Source: Atriophallophorus winterbourni
Taxonomy: Eukaryota; Platyhelminthes; Trematoda; Plagiorchiida; Microphallidae
Assembly: GCA_013407085.1 (NCBI GenBank)
Contig: JACCGJ010014140.1
Coordinates: 1 to 64,000 of the forward strand
Direction of reading: 5' to 3'
Length of the DNA: 64,000 bases
In this document: positions 56,816 to 64,000 of the stretch, one piece after another
Layout: each line of letters opens with the position of its first letter
Numbering within the stretch: position 1 is the stretch's first letter
Position numbers and translations under genes: made by a program
Notes under the pieces: model-generated
Seen by the model: only the letters and a program-made list of their open reading frames with translations
Told to the model about the DNA's origin: nothing
Database searches by the model: none

Positions 56816-58265
56816 GAATTTGTTCTCCGAGCTTGTTGAGTTTGCATCGGACGTTTCGTTACCAGACTAGGCAACATCTTCAGCGATTATTGACAAATTT
56901 ACTGCTCTAACTGGCACTGTCGATTGTATTTGGCCGGCCGACCATTTGTCACGTGATCGCATGTGATTGGTTGCCTTTTCGGTTCTTCGTCTTAGTCGCA
57001 TCCATGCGTAGATGTCGTCCAAGCTCACGTGTTCGTTGATCGATCATTCACCGGAGTGCCGAGCTTCGATGAACTCTCGTGTTGCTTTGTTATTAGCTAG
57101 GCCCAAGATGTGGCAGTTATGCCAGTCTATCTCGTGATTTTCGTTGTCGACGTGCGTTGATATGAGAGACTTGGTGTCGTGACGTCGTACGGCTAGTTGA
57201 TGCTTATGGATTCGAGTTTTTAGTTTTCGACCGGTTTGCCCGATGTAGTTTGTCACAGTGCGTGCACTGTATTTTGTACACTACGTTTGCGTTTTCATCT
57301 TTGGGTATTGTATCTTTCACTTTTGTGAATACGTTACGTAGGGTTGCTGTTGGTTTGTGGGCGATAAAAATACCGTGAGGTCGGAGTTTTGATTTCATTT
57401 CCGAGATGTCTTTGACGTATGGTAACGCCGCCCGTTGCATAATATCAGTTTAGTCTCGCCTAGGGCGTGTCGTTAGGCATCTACGGATAAAGTTCTTCGG
57501 GCAAGAGTTCTTCTGGAATAGCTTGAATAGATATTGTTATTCCTCTTTTTGCAGTGTGAGCGTGCTGCAGTGTGATCTAGCGCGTTGAAACAACGTCCGA
57601 ACGCAGCTTTTCTTGTATGCTGTTGGGTGGTTACTTCTGAAGTTCAAGATTTGGTCGGTGTGGCTCAGCTTTCTATAGACATTGGTCTGTAGTTCGCCGT
57701 TACTCAGTCTGGTGACTTGCACGTCTAAGAATGGTAATTGACCGCTTGTTTCTTTTTTACATTGTGAACTGTATACCATTGAATACACAGTTGAGTAATC
57801 GTGAAGTTTCGTCAAGTCTTGATCGTTTAATAATCACGAAGGTATCGTCTAAGTAGCGTACCCATAGGGTGGGTTTTATCAATGGTGAAGAGATCTGCTC
57901 TAGCCTTTGCATTACGATTTTAGCGATTAGTCCTGAGATTGGTGAGCACATTGGGGTACCTCTTATTTGTTCGTAAGCTTGTCCGTTGAAGGTGAATTGT
58001 GTTGTAAGGCATAAATCAAGCAATTCTTCTACTTTGTTAAGTCTTTCTCAATCGTCCATCATTCGTTTGTTCAAAAGTGATGTCACAGTTTGCTTCGCTA
58101 GGGTGGTGTCGATCGAGGTAAAGAGTGCAACAACATCGAATGATACCATAATTTCGTCATCTTGGATCTTGGTTCCTTTGATCTTCTGTAGAAATTCTTC
58201 GGCTGATTGAATTGAGTGTTCTGACCCATGGGTAAGATATAGTAGTCTTCTTCTCAATTCTTTGG
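56816..58265 (-). mobile_element. second-type Penelope-like element with RT and GIY-YIG
   Basis: Minus-strand order: RT start at about 58260 (KELRRRLLYLTHGSEHSIQS), motif A MVSFDVVALFTSID, then RGTPMCSPISGLIAKIVMQR, catalytic WVRYLDDTFVIIKRSR (YLDD), LPFLDVQVTRLSNGELQTNV, the linker FVHKP-like FIAHKPTATLRNVF, and GIY-YIG (VVYKIQCTHCD, then NYIGQTGRKLKTRIHKH) ending at 57044. This is the Penelope RT plus C-terminal endonuclease layout. It is interrupted by frameshifts and 5'-truncated near 58265. A hammerhead lies 3' of the ORF at 56846-56887. Confidence 0.88.
56846..56887 (-). ncRNA. type-D (second PLE) hammerhead ribozyme
   Basis: Minus strand, in order: ATCG (stem I), CTGAAGA (core with A at the variable position 7), T, stem II GTTGCC-TAGTCT-GGTAAC (six pairs, one G-U), GAAA, CGTC with minimal stem III ACGT, then CGAT. 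Stem I has four Watson-Crick pairs, ATCG with CGAT. All invariant bases are present. It lies about 160 bp beyond the end of the GIY-YIG frame at 57044. Activity not shown. Confidence 0.7.
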
Positions 58266-58330
58266 ATACCTTGTATGGCAACGAAACGTCCGATGCAAAC
58301 TCAACAAGCTCGAAGAACAAATTCAAGTAA
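58266..58330 (+). repeat. inverted fragment of the PLE terminus with half ribozyme
   Basis: GGCAACGAAACGTCCGATGC (from 58277) and the following AAACTCAACAAGCTCG repeat, on the plus strand, the terminus found on the minus strand at 56816-56870. It starts in the middle of the ribozyme's stem II, so only the 3' half is present. It flanks the 5'-truncated end of the PLE in opposite orientation. Confidence 0.65.
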
Positions 58331-58950
58331 GCTACAACAACGACCCGAGCTACAAATATTCCAAACAATATTTGATCTCTCCATGAAGACTAAAGACAGC
58401 ATGACCCTAGTCGTGGCAAGTTACCAAGGCCACAAAAAGCCACATTAGTCTGAGGTTGAAATTTAGAATGTTTTCGAATAAGGCTTCGCATAAAACAGTA
58501 AAAAATGTACGAACCTCAAACGACGTAAAACAACAAGTGATCAGCTGTTTCTGGAACTTACATTCCAACCCTGATACAGTTTGAATGACAGTAAGTTATT
58601 CATTAATTGAGGCACACACGTAAATGATTGATTGTACGGTTTTCGACGCATACACGGAAACTAGTATGCAAGGAACGAGCCAGGGATCGGTGTATAGAGA
58701 TTGGTACAAATCAGTAAACTTGAATAGTCGTCATACTGTACACATAGTTCAGGCTTTGTGTCAATAACACTTTCTTTCAAGCACAACTACAGCATAAAGT
58801 TTCTTGAAAACATCCTCACTCTAAGCTTTGGCATCAGCTTCACAAAATTTGAAATCGATAAAAAGCTGCATATTTCAAGCCGCACTTTCCACTTACGGTC
58901 CGAAGAAAAAGCTTCTGAGATGACTGCTGTGTTGGACGAAAATGGTCAGC
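58331..58950. other. unassigned stretch
   Basis: The end (from about 58800) may belong to the LINE that follows. A 66-codon plus-strand frame at 58758-58958 is not recognised. Confidence 0.35.
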
Positions 58951-58954
58951 ATTC

Positions 58955-60870
58955 TTGAAGTTCAAAGGTATGCCAACAAAGGAAAACTTACGACTTCTAA
59001 GAGCAGCTAGAAATAAGGTCCAACAGACTGTAAGACGATTTGTAAATAACTATTGGATTGAAATTAGCTTCATTATCCAAAAAGCTGCGGATACTGGAAA
59101 TTTTCAGGGTATGTATGCTGGGCTCAAGAGAGCCGGTGGTCCAAACAAACTTAAAACGGCTCCCATTAAGCCTGTATCTGGTAACCCAATTATCGGCAAA
59201 ACGCAGCACATGGAAAGATGGGTAGCGCACTTCTCCTCTCTCTACTCTAGGGACAGTACGGTTTTTCCGCATGCACTTGAAAATGTCGAGGGGTTGTAAA
59301 CCATTGAACATCTAGATATTCGCCCTACTCTTGACAAGCTCAATAGGGCAAGCAAACGTTTCGTGAAGGGGAGGGCCCTTGGTGACGACGGAATTCCACC
59401 TCAGTTCATCAAATGCTGCAGAACAGCGTTATTACAGCCACTTCACCATCTGCTTCTTCAGTGCTGGCAGGAGAAGAGTGTCTCACCAAGATCATCACGC
59501 CAATTTAGAATCAGGTTGCCTACATGATGTAGGCAAAATGTTTGTTCAAGTCTTACAGATCAGGAAAATGGTCAGGAACAGCCATTATACATTTATTTTA
59601 TTGATTTAACGAGGGCATTCGACTAGGTCAGCAGGGAGGGTCTTTTTAAAATGCTTGATCTGATAGGCTGCCTCCCAAGACTGCTCAAACTCGTTATTTC
59701 GTTCCACTCTGGCACGAAGGGCTCAGTTCATTTTAATGGTTTCAGTTCAGAAGCCACTGAAATTCGCCGAGGCGTCAAACAAGGGTGTGTTCTTGCTCCC
59801 ATGCTTTTCGGCAATTTCTTTGCTCTGCTTCTGAAGCACGCTTTCAGGACGAGGACAGAAGGCATTTACCTACGCACGCGAAGTGATGGCAAGCTTTTCA
59901 ACCTGAACCAGTTGAGAGCACGAAATGTGTTAATCCGTGACCTGCTGTTTGCCGACGATGCAGCCTTTATTGCTCACTCCCAAGAGAACTTCCAGTCGCT
60001 AATGGACTGTTTTTCATCGGCAAGCAAAGACTTTAGGCTAACAATCAGCATGAGCAAGACCAAAGTCCTTGATCAAGGGATTATCGCCTCCAATCATCAC
60101 TGTTGGAAACTGTCATCTTGAACCAGTACATCATTTCACATATCTTGATTCAATCATTGCGGATAGCCTCTCGCTAGACACGAAGATTGATAAACGGATT
60201 GGCAGAGCAGCTGTCATTTAGTCCTGATTAAACTCTCTTGTTTGGGGTAACCGCAAGTTAAATGTAAAGACAAAAATGATGGTATACAGCGCCTGCGTAC
60301 TAAATGCTTTACTGCGTGGCAATGAAACCTGGACCACCCAAGCAAGACACGAACGGAAGCTGAGTGCTTTCCATCTACGAAGCATCCATCGTATCTTGAA
60401 CATATCGTGGATGGACGAATCGACTAACGCTGAAGTGCTCTCAAAAGCTGGTCTACATAGTGTATTCAACCTACTACCATAGCGCCGCCTACGGTGACTT
60501 GGTCACAGCTACAGAATGGAAAATGGTCATATTCCGAAGGATCTGCTCTAGGGCGTGATGAAATCAGAATGTTGATCATTTGGCAGACAGCACTTGCGGT
60601 ACAAAGACGTTTGCAAAAGAAATATGAAAGCTCTTGGCATTGACCCCACGAGTTCGGAAGAACTTGCTCTTGACCGCTTACATTGGAGGTATTGTGTAAA
60701 GCGTCGTCTGCAAGCTGCTGAACGCAGATCGCGCCGCCGGTGTGCAACTGACGCCTCCCACGCCTGGCTGTTTAGTCATTCAAAAAGCTGTGGAACATGG
60801 TAAAAAATCATGGTGATTGTGATGCACATCCATGGTCGACATCGACCGATGGAGGCCAACAACATATTGT
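58955..60870 (+). mobile_element. third-type LINE (RTE-like clade not certain), RT and 3' end
   Basis: Plus-strand frames read the region before the RT (58955-59299, LRAARNKVQQTVRRFVNNYW), then motif A as FIDLTRAFD at about 59600, and 59651-60121 with RRGVKQGCVLAPMLFGNFFA and catalytic LLFADDAAFIAHS. The tail at 60276-60482 has LLRGNETWTTQARHERKLSA and LRSIHRILNISWMDESTNAE, and 60594-60803 the last part (YKDVCKRNMKALGIDPTSSE). The 3' UTR ends with the CATGGTCGACATCGACCGAT segment shared with 45.3 kb. It is frameshifted; no endonuclease is visible. The YGxETW/ADD pattern is RTE-like, but the clade needs a tree. Confidence 0.8.
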
Positions 60871-61345
60871 AGATAACCTCTCGTTGGAAAAGTAGATCCA
60901 CTTGCGTTTTAGGAAGATGAAGACGATGCTACTTACCGTCCGAATGCATTAAAAAGCGCGACGATCTCACGTCTGTTGAGCTGGAAATCAGACCCAAAAA
61001 GGGAGACATCGGGACGTGAAGGTTCGCGGGTTGGGTTGGCGAAGAGAATCTTCAAAGCGGTCCCCATTCCTTGAGTCTAAAAGCGGAGAGAAGAAAGGCA
61101 GGGGTCAGATTCGTGAGACTTGTCTATCAAGTTGAAGTTCCCGCCAGTCAAGTCGACATCCGCAATGATGTGAAAAAAACCAGAAAGAGAGCATAACGAT
61201 AGAGTATGGGTGGGAATACATGCAGCCTGGTCCTCCAAAGCACGCAAATGCGGGCGATTTACTCCATGAAACAAAAGTATTATTTTGGCTTGTGTGCTCA
61301 CTTGTGTGGATTTGCAACGCGTTTGCAAGGTATCGATTCATTGCT
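60871..61345. other. unassigned stretch
   Basis: No gene or repeat recognised; minus-strand open frames of 83-84 codons overlap in two phases. Confidence 0.35.
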
Positions 61346-61347
61346 GC

Positions 61348-61575
61348 ACGGATGTGCAATCGTGCTGTGTGGCTAACACCGTGTTAAATTGATTGGCCAG
61401 ACTACTGAGCTGCATGTTGAAACAAGCTGGAGTCTCACTACCATTTCCTGTTCTTTTTTCTTCCTCATATCTGTCTAGGCCTGGGCAACGTGACAGTATC
61501 TTAGCCCACGTGCAGTATCTGACTGTGCGGCACTTTGCCTGGATCAGGCTTGTGCTTTTATACCATACCATATAT
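61348..61575 (+). repeat. R230 copy
   Basis: Nearly full-length, very close to the copy at 15967 (including the TTTTTTCTTCCTCATATCTG segment), which suggests recent activity of this subfamily. Confidence 0.8.
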
Positions 61576-62028
61576 CGATTCGTTGGGTTATAGACAATCC
61601 TCCAAAAACGTGTCTATAACATGACTGGGCGCGTGATATTACACTTGCTTGTTATCCCTGTATCGAAATAAGCGTTTGAAGGAGCTGGACTCTTGGGAGG
61701 AAAGTGGCATGTTAATTATTGTTCAAACGATAGTGAAACGGCTTATGTCACTAACAACATCTGACAACAACCGTATGCCCATGGTTCACACACACGACAT
61801 CTAACACAGCGGGACAAGTCTTAGTGGCAGTACGGTTTGTAAAGAAATGAAATCTGGAGGCATACCTGTTACTGGAAGAATTCTATATCCCCAAAGCTTT
61901 CTTGAAAATGTTGTAGAACTTGACTGACATTCAACCAAATTGTGAAACGACTTTGGACTAGCAAACATAATAAAAAACGGCCAAACTTGGATAATCTTGT
62001 GTTGAAGCTTATTACTAAAAGCATCATC
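61576..62028. other. unassigned stretch
   Basis: No gene or repeat recognised. Confidence 0.35.
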
Positions 62029-62029
62029 T

Positions 62030-62195
62030 CATTCACGGATGCTCAGTACACCTAAACTGTATCACCGGCAGTGAGCCACATAAGAATGCACGCCGGAGTT
62101 TCATTGCTATTATCCTGTTATCACATTTGTCATGACAATCTGACAGTAGCTCAACCCACGTGCAGTCTATGACTGTACGGCACTTTGTATCTTTA
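62030..62195 (+). repeat. R230 copy, diverged
   Basis: Recognisable by CGGCAGTGAGCCACATAAGA, TGACAATCTGACAGTAGCTC and the end GTGCAGTCTATGACTGTACG. The 5' part is lost. Confidence 0.55.
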
Positions 62196-62215
62196 ACTGA
62201 TTTAGATTTCTAGGT

Positions 62216-62275
62216 TTCATCATCATCATCATCATCATCATCATTATCATCATTATCATCATCATCATCATCAGT
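62216..62275. repeat. (CAT)n microsatellite
   Basis: About 60 bp of CAT/ATC repeats with a few TAT variants. Such tails end RTE-like LINEs elsewhere in the window, but no LINE coding sequence is adjacent here. Confidence 0.9.
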
Positions 62276-62655
62276 AGTAGCATTACACCATTAGCAAGTA
62301 GCGCATGCTTAACTGTCATACACCCGCGACAAAATAAAATCCTAAAAGGAACGATGGGACTTGAAGAAGTATCTTTTGGCTGCCTTGTTAGGTACCTCTC
62401 ACAGTTGCGATTCCAGCTTATCACGCGCAATACAACATCAAAAGTGAATTTCGATGCAACGGTGTCTTTATGAACGCAGCGAATCCGACAGCAGTCTGAA
62501 CTGATATTGGGTATTTCAGTTTAAGGTTGAAACAGTAAGGAAGAATCACGTGTTATCCAGGTGACAAAGTGAAAAAATCAAGTAACATAGCATTAAAAAC
62601 TTTATATTATAAATCAGAAGAATAGCCTCTCCCTATTGATACGAGGTAATGATAT
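62276..62655. other. unassigned stretch
   Basis: No gene or repeat recognised. Confidence 0.35.
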
Positions 62656-62659
62656 GGCA

Positions 62660-62800
62660 ATGTAATGGAAAATGTTCGTGACCGATCGGGGAATCATAAT
62701 CATGAAAGAAGAAAGTTTGTAATGAATCGGTGAGAGTAGTTTATTGGTTACGTTTCGCTTCTGACTGAGAAGTTTCGTCAGAGGAAGGTTGTGAAGTTCT
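62660..62800 (-). repeat. PLE terminus, minus, with type-C hammerhead lacking stem I
   Basis: The minus strand repeats the end of the 42-kb PLE. The ribozyme at about 62745-62790 keeps CTGACGA, a stem II closing with CTTCT...AGAAG and GAAA followed by CGTA. The 5' arm of stem I is TTCCT instead of TTGGT and no longer pairs with ACCAA. Confidence 0.65.
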
Positions 62801-63450
62801 TAACTAACTTAGGATTGGTCGGGTGAATGAAATTTAAGGTAATGATATGTCTTAATTGAGAATCATGTGAGATGGGGACGGTAATCGAAATATGCTCGTC
62901 ACTTCAGGAAGCAAAACCGCCATTGACTGGAACATGTCATACAACCTTCTAATTTGGTTAAAATGAAACGGTCGAGGGAAAACGAGGAACCAATCCTTGG
63001 TCGATGATCATATGAGCTCGCCAGCAATAAATCGATTTCCTTAACGACGGTGATGATGATAAGGGTACAAGAAATCTAGATAGATATCAACTGATTACCT
63101 GGAGTTTACCCCACAAACGACACTTTTCACAACCCACGCAGTCCATGATGCGGGAAATGTTGTAAAAATGTTGACGAAATTGATGTTTCAGGGACAGCGT
63201 TTCTTCCGAGTTGTCGGCGAACAAAGTGCTCTCGTTGAACAAGTTCCCTTTCGACCTAGGGCAGACAGACAGCAGAGAGTTTACGTCAACGTATCGTTAA
63301 AAAGAAACGAAATGTTAGAAGAATGCAAAAAGAAACGTAACAATGTATCCACATTTTCAAGCTATTGCAGAGATAAACTTAAGTTAATTTCTTTTGCTTC
63401 TAAGATACTATTTTAGCTACTCGATATGGGAAGTTTAGGAAAATCGACAT
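62801..63450. other. unassigned stretch
   Basis: The 82-codon plus-strand frame at 63168-63416 is basic and lacks a recognisable domain. It may be chance or repeat-derived. Confidence 0.35.
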
Positions 63451-63454
63451 TCGG

Positions 63455-63630
63455 GTGAGCCGCAGTGCAAAAAGATATAAAAGTTCTGGACATTGATACT
63501 ACGACTCGGAAAGAACATGATCTTGGCCGCTCATTTTGAAGTCACTGAGCAAAGCGTTGTCTCCAAGCAGGGTAAGAGCAAACACTGCTCTCGACTGCTA
63601 AACGTAGGTCACGCCGGCAATGTGCAAATG
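63455..63630 (+). mobile_element. third-type LINE, last part of ORF2
   Basis: Broken frames match 60590-60760: KDIKVLDIDTTTRKEHDLGR against KNMKALGIDPTSSEELALDR-type sequence, then AKRRSRRQCANA. It is cut by the R230 copy that follows. Confidence 0.65.
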
Positions 63631-63641
63631 CCATCGATCGA

Positions 63642-63882
63642 TAGTTGCACGGATGTGCAATCGTGCAGTACTTTGTGCTGTGCGGTTAACATCGTGCTAA
63701 ATTGATTGGCCATCGGTAGTGAGCTGCATGCTGAAACAGGCTGGAGTCTCACTACCATTTCTATTGTCTTTCTCATATCTGTCTAGGCCTGGGCAACCTG
63801 ACAGTATCTTAGCCCACATGCAGTCTCTGACTGTACGGCACTTTGCCTGGATCAAGGCTTGTGCGTTCATTCATTCATTCAT
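63642..63882 (+). repeat. R230 copy, full-length
   Basis: The best copy: it starts TGCACGGATGTGCAATCGTG and runs through CTAGGCCTGGGCAACCTGAC to GCCTGGATCAAGGCTTGTGC, followed by a TTCATTCATTCATTCATCG tail. ATCGATCGATAG occurs at both edges (63632-63643 and 63881-63892 region), a possible short target duplication. Confidence 0.8.
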
Positions 63883-64000
63883 CGATCGATAGAGTAGTGC
63901 CTTTCGATGTGAACGTTGTAGGAAAGACTGTGCATTCAGAATCGGACTGTCAAGTCATATGAGACGTCGCGGGGAATGAGACTATCACGAGCTTGCAGTG

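Noticed and set aside
1..64000. tRNA or rRNA genes
   Set aside because: Reading both strands I found no cloverleaf with paired A and B boxes and no rRNA-like segment. The B-box-like motif in type-A repeats lacks a tRNA structure. A tRNAscan-SE run would settle this.

Overview
This is animal (eukaryotic) DNA, most likely from a digenean trematode (fluke). The evidence is two intron-containing metazoan genes with GT-AG introns and AATAAA signals, a very dense load of old non-LTR, LTR and Penelope-like retroelements, and hammerhead-ribozyme repeats of the kind known from schistosome satellites and Penelope-like elements. The species cannot be named from the window alone. There are no bacterial-style operons, CRISPR arrays or recognisable tRNA/rRNA genes.

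Layout. 1-12.3 kb is repeat-only: a BEL/Pao remnant, several CR1-like and RTE-like LINE pieces, and a 5'-truncated Ty3/gypsy element with one LTR and a 442-residue open integrase frame. 12.7-21.6 kb is a seven-exon gene on the + strand for a 318-residue ER-type EF-hand protein of the calumenin/reticulocalbin (CREC) family, with signal peptide, six EF-hand positions and a C-terminal HDEL; its introns hold RTE-like LINE copies, a ~230-bp dispersed repeat (called R230 here) and a 0.5-kb CATA microsatellite. 22.2-26.3 kb holds a Penelope-like (PLE) GIY-YIG remnant, a ribozyme-bearing insertion in it, and a CR1-like LINE. 27.7-54.0 kb is a three-exon + strand gene for a large stonin (predicted 1685 residues; stonin-homology plus mu-homology domains, WxxF, DPF/DPW and NPF endocytic motifs). 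Its first intron is 20.3 kb and holds most of the ribozyme repeats and three PLE copies. 54-64 kb holds a MULE transposase remnant, a second type of PLE, a third type of LINE, R230 copies and short microsatellites.

The most interesting signal is a set of hammerhead-ribozyme (HHR) cores. The consensus core CUGANGA + stem II + GAAA + very short stem III + UH is found in at least four sequence contexts: A, ~235-bp repeats arranged head-to-tail and head-to-head (25.9, 37.4-38.0, 38.8 and 48.7-49.1 kb); B, a palindrome-rich ~414-bp element, one copy of which sits in a PLE tail between 12-bp target-site duplications (23.8-24.2 kb), with more copies at 30-32.7 kb; C, the 3' terminus of GIY-YIG PLE copies (32.9 and 42.6 kb best preserved); D, the terminus of a separate PLE (56.8 kb). 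Stems I and II differ in sequence between families and copies but keep pairing, which argues for selection on RNA structure. A and B look like retrozyme-like non-autonomous elements, and PLEs in the same intron are plausible mobilisers (inference).

The two cellular genes are functionally unrelated (ER calcium-binding chaperone type versus endocytic adaptor) and are neighbours only by position. Everything else is transposable-element derived or unassigned.
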